Made by a program: the position numbers and the translations under genes
In this document: in pieces, positions 1 through 7,168 of the stretch
Layout of the letters: each line of letters opens with the position of its first letter
How positions within the stretch are numbered: position 1 is the stretch's first letter
Source: Bacteroidaceae bacterium
GTDB lineage: Bacteria; Bacteroidota; Bacteroidia; Bacteroidales; Bacteroidaceae
NCBI GenBank assembly: GCA_021443405.1
Contig: JABUUA010000075.1
Span: 1-8,292, forward strand
DNA: 8,292 nucleotides
Direction: 5' to 3'
Notes under the pieces: model-generated
What the model saw: only the letters and a program-made list of their open reading frames with translations
What the model was told of the DNA's origin: nothing
Database searches by the model: none

Positions 1-652
1 TCATCTCCAGTTTCTGTACGCCAGTGGCAAATTGCTCCGTGTCGTCACAACCGTCTAAATAGATGTCCACCAGCACGTCGCGATGTCCACGCAACATTGT
101 ATAGCGCTGCTTCATCTGCAAGTTTCTGCCTTTGTACAGCCAATCGCGGTCCCACACCTCCACCACGACGGTGTCGGGTCCACTGTTCACGATGCGCTGA
201 CCACGCGCCCCGACGGGTTCAATGTAGGTGGGTTTACCGTTTTCATAGCCTCGGAACGAGCCGGCACCCACACTCTGTCCCACATACAAAATATCCTCGC
301 CATATCCTTGCGCCATCAAATCGCGATTGCTATAGAAGTTCGTGGTTGCCAGTTCCAGTTGTGCCTGCTGTTTGCCATAGAGGTCGATGCTCTGACGATG
401 GTCCATGTAGATGCGGAAGCCCACCCATTCACTCTCCCACATAGCGCCGTGTCCATAAACGGCGTCGTAGGTGGCTAAGGAAGAATCTGCACCACAGAAT
501 TCAATTTCGTTGATTTGCGGATAACGAAGGTGGCTGTCCCACAACTTCAGTTGGCCATACACCTGTGCCTGGGCAGGCGCCGCCCAGAGCCACACGACCA
601 CGGTAGCCATCGCCCACGCACAATGTCGAAACGTTTGGTTGTTCATTTTCAT
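1..652 (-). CDS. DUF4861 family secreted protein, N-terminal part (runs off left edge)
   Basis: The reverse strand stays open from an ATG at 652 to the window edge, giving 217 codons with no stop, so the C-terminus is missing. The N-terminus is a plausible Sec signal peptide: a short polar start (MKMNNQTFRH), a hydrophobic stretch rich in Ala, Val and Trp, and a likely signal peptidase I site after APAQA at about residue 29, placing the product in the periplasm or outside. The mature part matches my memory of the DUF4861 family: YGHGAMWESEWVGFRIYMD (about residues 67-85), a GQSVGAGSFRGYENGKP segment, an RGQRIVNSGP segment and a GVQKLE segment near the cut. The family is usually about twice this length, is common in Bacteroidetes and is often found near glycan-degradation genes. 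Its biochemical function is not established to my knowledge. A second in-frame ATG lies at 646. The first is used here, although the promoter at 670-701 leaves a leader of only about 10-20 nt, so 646 is also possible. Confidence 0.85.
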   Translation of the reverse strand, partial: MKMNNQTFRHCAWAMATVVVWLWAAPAQAQVYGQLKLWDSHLRYPQINEIEFCGADSSLATYDAVYGHGAMWESEWVGFRIYMDHRQSIDLYGKQQAQLELATTNFYSNRDLMAQGYGEDILYVGQSVGAGSFRGYENGKPTYIEPVGARGQRIVNSGPDTVVVEVWDRDWLYKGRNLQMKQRYTMLRGHRDVLVDIYLDGCDDTEQFATGVQKLEM

Positions 653-669
653 ACCTTGTTCAAGCCTTG

Positions 670-701
670 CAAAGATACGATTTCGGGTAGGAACGCACAA
701 G
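670..701 (-). promoter_or_regulatory. Bacteroidetes-type promoter for the DUF4861 gene
   Basis: Read on the minus strand, TATCTTTG (677 to 670) matches the Bacteroidetes -7 consensus TAnnTTTG exactly. CTTG (701 to 698) sits 20 bp upstream as a -33 element of the TTG/TTTG type. The start of transcription would fall near 660-666, leaving a very short leader before the ATG at 652 or 646. The element sits in the intergenic region between divergent genes, where a promoter is expected. It is a match to a known consensus, not an experimentally mapped start. Confidence 0.75.
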
Positions 702-748
702 GAAACGACCTTTTTCTATCGCGCGCGCAACATTTGCAGTCAATTTGT

Positions 749-779
749 TTTGCCGTGTGCGAGAAAAGAATTACTTTTG
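749..779 (+). promoter_or_regulatory. Bacteroidetes-type promoter for the purH-mre operon
   Basis: TTTG at 749-752 and TACTTTTG at 772-779 are separated by 19 bp and fit the Bacteroidetes primary sigma factor consensus (TTTG, 19-21 bp, TAnnTTTG) at every defined position. A second TTTG at 744-747 has a 24-bp spacing, which is less suitable. Transcription would start near 784-787, giving a leader of about 35 nt to the purH start codon. That leader is AT-rich with no Shine-Dalgarno sequence, as is usual in this phylum, and is too short to hold a riboswitch. No equally good promoter was found in the 36-nt gap before mreB, so this is the best candidate to drive the whole plus-strand operon. Confidence 0.8.
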
Positions 780-819
780 TACTCCAAAATTTATCAGTTA
801 ATAATTTCGCATAAAAATA

Positions 820-1413
820 ATGGCAAACGAAAAGAAAATCAAGCGCGCTCTGGTGAGCGTATTCCACAAAGATGGACTTGACAGCATCATTCGCCTGCTC
901 CACGAACAGGGTGTTGAGTTGCTCAGCACGGGTGGAACGCAGGCGTTCATCGAGAGTTTAGGCATTCCCTGCCAGGCAGTGGAGGACGTCACCACCTATC
1001 CCAGCATCCTGGGCGGCCGCGTGAAGACGTTGCATCCCCGCATCTTCGGCGGTATTTTGGGCCGTCGTGCTTTGGAGGGCGACCGCGAACAAATGGCAAA
1101 GTACGAAATACCCGACATTGATTTGGTAATCGTTGACCTCTATCCTTTTGAGCAAACAGTGGCCAGCGGCGCCAGCGAAGCCGACATCATCGAGAAGATT
1201 GACATCGGCGGCATCTCTCTCATTCGTGCGGCAGCCAAGAATTTCGAGGATGTTGTCATCGTGCCCTCGAAGGCTCAGTACGCCACCCTGCAGCATATTC
1301 TTGAGACCCGTGGCGCTGTCACCACCCGCGAGGAGCGTCGTCAACTCGCCACCGAAGCCTTTGGTGTCAGCAGTCATTACGACACGGCCATCAACGCATG
1401 GTTCGCCAAGTAA
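820..1413 (+). CDS. purH: Single-domain IMP cyclohydrolase (N-terminal half of PurH)
   Basis: The 197-residue product corresponds to the MGS-like IMP cyclohydrolase domain of PurH, which closes the ring of FAICAR to form IMP, the last step of de novo purine synthesis in the cytoplasm. Visible family signatures are the start ALVSVFHKDGL, STGGT at 36-40, SILGGRVKTLHP at 62-73, DLYPF at 106-110, and the IDIGG/SLIRAAAKN region at 127-141. By alignment from memory to human ATIC, the key residues K66, Y104, D125 and K137 correspond to K69, Y108, D128 and K140, so the active site looks intact. The usual bacterial protein is about 500-530 residues, with a C-terminal AICAR transformylase domain. Here the frame ends at a clean TAA about where the first domain ends, and mreB starts 36 nt later, leaving no room for a remnant. 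This looks like a real single-domain enzyme. The transformylase step must be encoded elsewhere or missing. The ATG at 820 follows an A-rich leader and fits family N-termini. Confidence 0.92.
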   Translation: MANEKKIKRALVSVFHKDGLDSIIRLLHEQGVELLSTGGTQAFIESLGIPCQAVEDVTTYPSILGGRVKTLHPRIFGGILGRRALEGDREQMAKYEIPDIDLVIVDLYPFEQTVASGASEADIIEKIDIGGISLIRAAAKNFEDVVIVPSKAQYATLQHILETRGAVTTREERRQLATEAFGVSSHYDTAINAWFAK

Positions 1414-1449
1414 GCAAATTCTATCACACACTAAACTCTATAGTCAGAC

Positions 1450-2469
1450 ATGAGATGGTTTTCCCTCAATAAAGAGATAGCCATGGACTTGGGCACAGCC
1501 AACACCATCATCATCAGCGATGGCAAGATTGTGGTTGACGAACCCAGTGTCGTGGCACTGAACCAACGCACCGACCAGATGATTGCCGTCGGTAGCAAGG
1601 CAAAACTGATGCATGGCAAAGAAAACCCGTCCATTCGCACCGTCCGCCCCCTGCGCGATGGTGTGATTGCCGACTTCGATGCCTGCGAACAGATGATTAG
1701 AGGCCTCATCAAAATGGTGCACACGCGTCGTAGCATTTTCAGCCCCAGCATGCGCATGATTATTGGTGTGCCGAGCGGCAGTACCGAGGTGGAGCTCCGC
1801 GCCGTTCGCGATAGCGCCGAGCACGCTGGCGGTCGCGAGGTGTATCTCATCTACGAGCCTATGGCAGCAGCCATCGGTATGGGTCTCAACATTCTGGACC
1901 CCGAAGGCAACATGGTCGTGGACATCGGTGGCGGTAGCACCGAGATAGCCGTGATTTCTCTGGGTGGTATCGTGGTCAACAAGAGCCAGCGCGTTGCCGG
2001 TGACGAGCTGACAGCCGACATCCAAGACTACATGAGCCGCCAGCACAACATGAAGGTGGGCGAGCGCATGGCCGAGCGCATCAAGATTGCCGTGGGCGCT
2101 GCATTACCCGACCTCGGCGACAACGCTCCCGAGGACTATGTGGTTCACGGTGCTAACAAGATTACGTCGCTCCCCATGGAAGTGCCTGTCTGCTACCAGG
2201 AGATTGCGCATTGTCTGGAGAAGACCATTCAGAAGTTGGAGAAGGCCATCCTGGACGCTCTCGAGGAGACTCCCCCAGAATTGTATGCTGACATCGTGAA
2301 GAACGGTATCTGGTTGTCGGGCGGCGGTGCTTTGCTGCGCGGTCTCGACAAGCGTCTCACCGACAAAATCAACATTCCCTTCCACGTTGCCGAAGATCCT
2401 TTGCACAGTGTTGCCATCGGTACCGGCATTGCGCTGAAGAACATTCACAATTTCCCATTCTTGATGTAA
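1450..2469 (+). CDS. mreB: Rod shape-determining actin homologue MreB
   Basis: MreB forms membrane-bound filaments that direct the elongation machinery and so determine rod shape. The 339-residue product has the expected family length and all the actin-fold nucleotide motifs: phosphate-1 DLGTANT at 13-19, a VVDEPSVVA segment at 28-36, the connecting YEPMAAAIG at 135-143, phosphate-2 DIGGGSTEIAV at 158-168, and the adenosine motif LSGGGALLRGLD at 289-300. The N-terminal MRWFSLNKEIAMDLG resembles Bacteroides MreB starts and is a possible membrane-contact helix. There is no Shine-Dalgarno sequence before the ATG, which is normal for the phylum. The gene lies 36 nt after purH and 4 nt before mreC, consistent with one transcript. 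MreB is nearly certain because mreC, mreD, mrdA and rodA follow. Other actin homologues (ParM, FtsA, DnaK-like) are not supported. Confidence 0.98.
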   Translation: MRWFSLNKEIAMDLGTANTIIISDGKIVVDEPSVVALNQRTDQMIAVGSKAKLMHGKENPSIRTVRPLRDGVIADFDACEQMIRGLIKMVHTRRSIFSPSMRMIIGVPSGSTEVELRAVRDSAEHAGGREVYLIYEPMAAAIGMGLNILDPEGNMVVDIGGGSTEIAVISLGGIVVNKSQRVAGDELTADIQDYMSRQHNMKVGERMAERIKIAVGAALPDLGDNAPEDYVVHGANKITSLPMEVPVCYQEIAHCLEKTIQKLEKAILDALEETPPELYADIVKNGIWLSGGGALLRGLDKRLTDKINIPFHVAEDPLHSVAIGTGIALKNIHNFPFLM

Positions 2470-2473
2470 TCTC

Positions 2474-3319
2474 GTGCAGAATCTGCTCGAACTGATACAC
2501 AAACGATTGCACTGGGCTGTCTTTCTCCTCTTGGAGATAGTCAGCCTGGTGCTCTTGTTACGCGCCAACAGTTATCAGGGCAGCGTGTGGACGACACAAG
2601 CCAACGCTGTCACGGGACAGGTACTGACTTGGGAGTCGCAACTGCTGCGGTACATGGACCTCGGACAGGAGAACAGCGAACTGGTGCAGCAGAACCTGAC
2701 GCTCCAGCACAACGTGGAGGTACTGCGCCACGAACTGGGCAAGTTGCAACACGACTCCACCCGCACGGAGTTGGCCATCCGCGAGTCGCTCCACGGTCTC
2801 ACCACCATTCCCGCCCAAGTTATCAGCAACAGTGTCCGCCAGCGCGACAACTTGTTGGTCATCGACCGCGGTAGTGCCGACGGAGTGCAACCCGAAATGG
2901 GTGTGGTGAGCGGCACGGGCGTGGTAGGCATCGTGGCACAAGTGAGCGACCATTACGCGACCGTGCTACCCGTGCTGAACTCGAAATCCAATATCAGTGT
3001 GCGCCTGCACGACACGGAATACTTCGGTTCGATGCAATGGCGAGGCGGCAATCCGCTCCGCGCTGTGGTGACCGACATACCGCGACACGCCCGCATCAAG
3101 GTGGGCACACAAGTGGAGACGAGTGGTTTCAGCAGCATCTTCCCTGCCGGCATCTTCGTAGGCAAGGTACGGAGTATCCGTAATTCCCAAGACGGCCTCG
3201 CCTACGAACTCGACCTCCAGCTAAGCACCGACTTCGCCTGTCTGCGCTCCGTGAACGTCATCGCCCAGCGCATGGAGTATGAAAGCATCGACACACTGAC
3301 ACACGTCCGCACTGAATAA
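2474..3319 (+). CDS. mreC: Rod shape-determining protein MreC
   Basis: MreC is an inner-membrane protein with a large periplasmic part that links cytoplasmic MreB to PBP2 and RodA and is thought to activate them. The 281-residue product has a short cytoplasmic start, one membrane helix at about 14-29, a coiled-coil segment at about 58-95 (heptad-like ENSELVQQNLTLQHNVEVL), and the beta-rich C-terminal domain from about 112. That domain shows the conserved LVIDRGSADGVQPEMGVV segment at 128-145 and PAGIFVGKV at 224-232. The start is GTG, 4 nt after the mreB stop. It is chosen because MQNLLELIHKRLHWAVFLLLE aligns with the N-termini of other Bacteroidetes MreC proteins, and no ATG fits upstream. 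Close spacing suggests translational coupling to mreB. Length and domain order are normal. Confidence 0.95.
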   Translation: MQNLLELIHKRLHWAVFLLLEIVSLVLLLRANSYQGSVWTTQANAVTGQVLTWESQLLRYMDLGQENSELVQQNLTLQHNVEVLRHELGKLQHDSTRTELAIRESLHGLTTIPAQVISNSVRQRDNLLVIDRGSADGVQPEMGVVSGTGVVGIVAQVSDHYATVLPVLNSKSNISVRLHDTEYFGSMQWRGGNPLRAVVTDIPRHARIKVGTQVETSGFSSIFPAGIFVGKVRSIRNSQDGLAYELDLQLSTDFACLRSVNVIAQRMEYESIDTLTHVRTE

Positions 3320-3358
3320 CACTCATCAACGCTCTCGTCACACAGACTTCTCCGCCCT

Positions 3359-3865
3359 ATGGTTCTTCCCTTCCTTTTCCGTCTGTTCCTCGCCGCCATC
3401 ATCTGCGTCACACAGATTGTGGTCTGCAATCAGATGCACCTCTTTGGCTATGCCACACCCATGATAGCAACCTTATTTTTTTGCTACCTGCCGCAGAATG
3501 CAAACCGCATCGGCAACATGATATGGGCCTTCCTCATCGGCATGGTCATCGATATATTCGGTGGAACGCCCGGCGAGAATGCCGCCTCACTGACGCTGGC
3601 GGCCCTGATTCAGTGGTCCCTGCTCCGCGCCATGCTGCCTAAAGACGGATTGGAAGATGACTCGTGCCATAACCTCACAAGCGGGCGGCATTTCTTCTAC
3701 ATCGTCATCTTGGCGACCGTTCATCACGTGGGGTTCTTCGCGCTTGAGAGCTTCTCCATGTTCCACATCACCGACACTGCCATTGCCTTAGGCTCCAGTC
3801 TGGCACTCAGCATCACCCTCATCTTAGCCCTCGAGTCGCTGCGCAAGTCCGGCAAGCAATCATGA
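3359..3865 (+). CDS. mreD: Rod shape-determining membrane protein MreD
   Basis: MreD is a small polytopic inner-membrane partner of MreC in the elongation complex. The 168-residue product has about five hydrophobic segments (roughly residues 5-22, 30-45, 50-70, 108-128 and 138-160). It shows the family-like HLFGYATPMIATLF near residue 27 and a GMVIDIFGGTPGENAASLTLAALIQ stretch at about 61-85 (conserved D-x-F-x-x-T-P-G). MreD diverges strongly between phyla, so the call rests on these segments and on its place between mreC and mrdA. It begins 39 nt after mreC. Its stop TGA overlaps the mrdA start in an ATGA arrangement (3862-3865), which implies coupled translation. Confidence 0.92.
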   Translation: MVLPFLFRLFLAAIICVTQIVVCNQMHLFGYATPMIATLFFCYLPQNANRIGNMIWAFLIGMVIDIFGGTPGENAASLTLAALIQWSLLRAMLPKDGLEDDSCHNLTSGRHFFYIVILATVHHVGFFALESFSMFHITDTAIALGSSLALSITLILALESLRKSGKQS

Positions 3866-5718
3866 AAGAGAAGGACTACAAACTGGAACGTCGCAAGTAC
3901 GTCTTAGGTGGTGCCGCCGTGCTCATCGCGGTCATCTATCTGATACGCCTTTTCTTCCTTCAACTAAAGGGCGGAGAGAACTACATCGCCCAAGCCGACA
4001 ACAACGCCTTTCTCCACAGCGTGCAGTTCCCCGCACGCGGCAGCATCACCGACCGCAACGGCAAACTGCTGGTGTACAACCAGCCTGCCTACGACATTAT
4101 GGTCGTGATGAAGGAGCAAGAGGGGGTGGACACCATGGCTCTTTGCAAGTGTCTGGGCATCGACACGGCATGGTACAACCGACGCATGGTGGAGATAAAG
4201 GACCCCTACCGCAATCCTGGCTACAGCCGGTACACCCAGCAACTCTTCATGAGCCAACTGTCCGCGGAGGAGTTCAGTGGCTTTCAGGAGCGTCTGTTCC
4301 GCTTCCCGGGCTTCTACATTCAGAAGCGTAGCATCCGACAATATTCCTACCCCAACGCCGCACACATCCTTGGCGATGTGGGCGAAGTCAACCCTGCCGA
4401 CATCGAAGCCGACAGCTACTATCGTAGCGGTGACTACATAGGTAAGTTAGGCGTGGAGCGTAGTTACGAGAAAGAACTGCGCGGCGAGAAGGGTGTCGAG
4501 ATACTGCTGCGCGACGCTCGGGGACGTATCAAAGGAAAATACCAAGGCGGCAAGTTCGACAAAGCGCCCGTGCCCGGCCGCAACCTCACGCTGTCCATCG
4601 ACCACGAACTGCAGGCGCTCGGCGAGCGACTCATGACCGGTAAGTTAGGCAGCATCGTGGCCATCGAGCCTTCCACGGGTGAGATTCTCTGCATGGTGTC
4701 GAGCCCCACCTACGACCCCCGCACGATGGTGGGTCGTCAGCGAGGCAAGCGCAACAAAGAGCTGAGTCAGGACCCCATGAAACCCTTGCTCAACCGTGCC
4801 ATCACCGGCACCTTCCCTCCCGGTTCCACGTTCAAGACCACACAAGCACTTACTTTCCTGCAAGAGGGCATCATCACGCCGGGCACCGCTTTCCCGTGCA
4901 GTCGCGGTTTCCACTACGGACGTCTGACGGTCGGTTGCCACGGCCACGGCTCTCCCCTTCCCCTTGTCCCGGCCATCGGAACCTCGTGCAATGGTTATTT
5001 CTGCTGGGGACTCTACCACATGCTGGGCAGTCGCAGCAAGTACGGCAACACCATCACCGCTATGAATCGCTGGCGCGACTACATGGTGTCCATGGGCTTC
5101 GGCTACCCGTTAGGTGTGGATATGCCCGGCGAAAAACGCGGCATGATTCCCAACGGTGAATACTACGACAAGCATTACAAAGGCTCGTGGAACGGCCTCA
5201 CCGTCATTTCCATCGCCATCGGTCAGGGTGAAGTCACGGCCACGCCACTACAGATTGCCAACCTCGCTTCCACCATCGCCAACCGCGGTTACTTCATCAC
5301 ACCCCACATCGTCAAGCAGGTGCAAGGTGTCCCCTTGGCCAAGGAATACAGCGAGAAGCACTACACGATGGTGGACCAACGACACTACGAAACGGTGGTG
5401 ACCGGCATGCGAAAGGCCGTGCTCGACGGCACGTGTCGCTCGGCCAACACGCCGATGTACGAAGTCTGCGGCAAGACGGGTACGGCCCAGAACCGCGGTC
5501 ACGACCACTCGGTGTTCATGGGATTCGCTCCTCGCGAGCAGCCGAAGATTGCCGTAGCCGTGTATGTCGAGAACGGTGGATGGGGTGCCACCTACGGTGT
5601 GCCCTTGGGCGCCCTGATTATGGAACAGTATATCAACGGCCGTTTGTCTGAGGCAAGTCAGAAGAAGGCCGACGAATTTGCAGCAAAACGTATAAGTTAT
5701 GGCTCATCGCAACGATAA
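3862..5718 (+). CDS. mrdA: Penicillin-binding protein 2, elongation transpeptidase
   Basis: This class B penicillin-binding protein crosslinks peptidoglycan during side-wall growth with RodA as its glycan polymerase. The 618-residue product starts with a short basic cytoplasmic tail and a single membrane helix at about 13-34. The dimerisation/pedestal domain follows, with ARGSITDRNGKLLVYN at 58-73. The transpeptidase domain begins near 240. All three active-site motifs are intact: S322-T-F-K325 (in PPGSTFK), S375-C-N377 and K538-T-G540 (in CGKTGTAQN). Length is normal for Bacteroidetes PBP2. Its start overlaps the mreD stop by 4 nt and its end overlaps rodA by 20 nt, so the transpeptidase and its polymerase partner are translationally linked. 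FtsI, the division paralogue, is less likely because of the mre context and the direct pairing with rodA. Confidence 0.97.
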   Translation: MKEKDYKLERRKYVLGGAAVLIAVIYLIRLFFLQLKGGENYIAQADNNAFLHSVQFPARGSITDRNGKLLVYNQPAYDIMVVMKEQEGVDTMALCKCLGIDTAWYNRRMVEIKDPYRNPGYSRYTQQLFMSQLSAEEFSGFQERLFRFPGFYIQKRSIRQYSYPNAAHILGDVGEVNPADIEADSYYRSGDYIGKLGVERSYEKELRGEKGVEILLRDARGRIKGKYQGGKFDKAPVPGRNLTLSIDHELQALGERLMTGKLGSIVAIEPSTGEILCMVSSPTYDPRTMVGRQRGKRNKELSQDPMKPLLNRAITGTFPPGSTFKTTQALTFLQEGIITPGTAFPCSRGFHYGRLTVGCHGHGSPLPLVPAIGTSCNGYFCWGLYHMLGSRSKYGNTITAMNRWRDYMVSMGFGYPLGVDMPGEKRGMIPNGEYYDKHYKGSWNGLTVISIAIGQGEVTATPLQIANLASTIANRGYFITPHIVKQVQGVPLAKEYSEKHYTMVDQRHYETVVTGMRKAVLDGTCRSANTPMYEVCGKTGTAQNRGHDHSVFMGFAPREQPKIAVAVYVENGGWGATYGVPLGALIMEQYINGRLSEASQKKADEFAAKRISYGSSQR

Positions 5719-7168
5719 ACAACGCGGCATCTTGGCCCGTCTCGATTGGTTTACCATCGTGGTCTACATAGCCCTGCTCGCTATGGGATGGATGAGTGTG
5801 TGCGGTGCCAGCTACGACTTCGACCAGCAAGGCAACTTCTTTGACTTCGGTACTCGCTCGGGGATGCAGGTCGTGTGGATAGGCACGTCGTTCGTGCTGG
5901 CCACCCTCATTCTGCTGGTGAGCGAACGCGTTTACGAGGTCTTCGCCTACGTGTTATACGCGGCATTCATGGTGCTACTGCTGGCGACACCCTTTTTGGC
6001 CCACGACATCAAAGGCTCGATGTCGTGGATTAAAATAGGCTCTTTCAGCATACAGCCGGCCGAGTTCGCCAAGTTTGCCACAGCACTGTGCCTGGCAAAA
6101 TATGCTTGTCGCTACGAATACTCCATGCTTCGCTGGCGCGACGCCATCATCTCCATCGCCATCGTGTTGCTGCCCATGGCACTCATCGTGCTGCAAAAGG
6201 AGACGGGAAGTGCGCTGGTGTACGCGGCTTTCTTCTTAGTGCTCTACCGCGAAGGAATGTACGGCAGCATCCTGTTTGCCGGCATTTCCGCAGTCATCTA
6301 CTTCGTCGTAGGCATTCGCTTTGCCGAAGTTCCCATGTGGGGCATACTGCCCACCAGTCTTGGCGAGTTCGTCGTGCTCATGCTCATCATAGCCTTCACG
6401 CTCATCCTCACACTCACGTACACCGCCACCCACCGCGACACGATGCACATGGCACTCATCGCACTGGCGCCCATAGGCGGTTTGCTGTTTGCCCGATACA
6501 TCATCCCCTTCAATGCGGCATGGATTGCGTTGGGCGCATGTGGTGCCATCGCCCTATACCTTATTTATTTATCGTTGCGCGAGCGCATGTGGCGCTACTT
6601 CATCCTGTCACTGTTCACGCTCGGAAGTCTGGGCTTCAGCTATGCCTGCTCCTACGTGCTCGACAACGTGCTGCAAGAGCACCAGCAGACGCGCATCCGC
6701 GTGCTGCTGGGCATGGAAGACGACCCACGCGGCGCCGGCTACAATGTGTTACAGGCACAAATCGCCATCGGGTCGGGCGGTCTGAAAGGCAAAGGCTTTC
6801 TGAAAGGGACGCAGACAAAACTGAAGTATGTGCCCGAACAGGACACGGACTTCATCTTCTGCACCGTGGGCGAAGAGGAGGGTTTCATTGGCTGCAGCGT
6901 GGTCATCGGCTTGTTCCTCATCCTCATTCTGCGCCTCATCCATCTGGCGGAGCGGCAGAGCGACACCATGGCACGCGTCTATGGTTACTCCGTGATGAGC
7001 ATTTTCCTCTTCCACGTCGCCATCAACATGGGCATGGTGCTGGGCCTCACCCCCGTCATCGGCATTCCGCTGCCTTTCTTCAGCTATGGTGGCTCGTCGC
7101 TCTGGGGCTTCACCATCCTTCTCTTCGTGTTCTTGCGCATGGACATGGAACGGACTGTCAAGGCGTAG
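5699..7168 (+). CDS. rodA: Peptidoglycan glycosyltransferase RodA (SEDS family)
   Basis: RodA polymerises lipid II into glycan strands in the inner membrane, working with PBP2. The 489-residue multispanning product carries the SEDS signatures: SWIKIGSFSIQPAEFAKF at 109-126, the DDPRGAGYNVLQAQIAIGSGG region at 341-361, GTQTKLKYVPEQDTDFIF at 370-387, and IGIPLPFFSYGGSSLWG at 454-470. D384 in the DTDFIF motif aligns with the catalytic aspartate of characterised RodA proteins (E. coli D262). At 489 residues it is more than 100 longer than the E. coli enzyme. The extra length lies mainly at about 205-300 and adds hydrophobic segments, a pattern I associate with Bacteroidetes RodA. The ATG at 5699 lies inside the end of mrdA, and the next residues (AHRNDKQRGILARLDW) fit the family start. 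FtsW is less likely because of the mre/mrdA context. The TAG stop directly abuts the stop of the convergent gene at 7169. Confidence 0.96.
   Translation: MAHRNDKQRGILARLDWFTIVVYIALLAMGWMSVCGASYDFDQQGNFFDFGTRSGMQVVWIGTSFVLATLILLVSERVYEVFAYVLYAAFMVLLLATPFLAHDIKGSMSWIKIGSFSIQPAEFAKFATALCLAKYACRYEYSMLRWRDAIISIAIVLLPMALIVLQKETGSALVYAAFFLVLYREGMYGSILFAGISAVIYFVVGIRFAEVPMWGILPTSLGEFVVLMLIIAFTLILTLTYTATHRDTMHMALIALAPIGGLLFARYIIPFNAAWIALGACGAIALYLIYLSLRERMWRYFILSLFTLGSLGFSYACSYVLDNVLQEHQQTRIRVLLGMEDDPRGAGYNVLQAQIAIGSGGLKGKGFLKGTQTKLKYVPEQDTDFIFCTVGEEEGFIGCSVVIGLFLILILRLIHLAERQSDTMARVYGYSVMSIFLFHVAINMGMVLGLTPVIGIPLPFFSYGGSSLWGFTILLFVFLRMDMERTVKA

Noticed and set aside
83..478. Plus-strand open frames of 131 and 115 codons opposite the DUF4861 gene
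   Set aside because: The minus-strand frame has a signal peptide, family motifs and a matching promoter. The plus-strand frames have no recognisable features.
653..819. Possible riboswitch or small RNA in the divergent intergenic region
   Set aside because: The region is taken up by two promoters with leaders of about 15 and 35 nt. There is no room for a riboswitch and no clear RNA structure was seen.
1414..1449. Possible separate promoter or terminator between purH and mreB
   Set aside because: The 36-nt gap has no TAnnTTTG-type element and no hairpin followed by a T-run.
1444..2046. A 200-codon open frame antisense to mreB
   Set aside because: It has skewed composition (many His, Ala, Asn), no family features, and lies opposite a highly conserved mreB segment.
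4440..4651. The 12-nt sequence GGTAAGTTAGGC occurs twice in mrdA (4440-4451 and 4640-4651)
   Set aside because: Both copies encode Gly-Lys-Leu-Gly in frame and lie in normal coding sequence. Two short copies are not evidence for a functional repeat.
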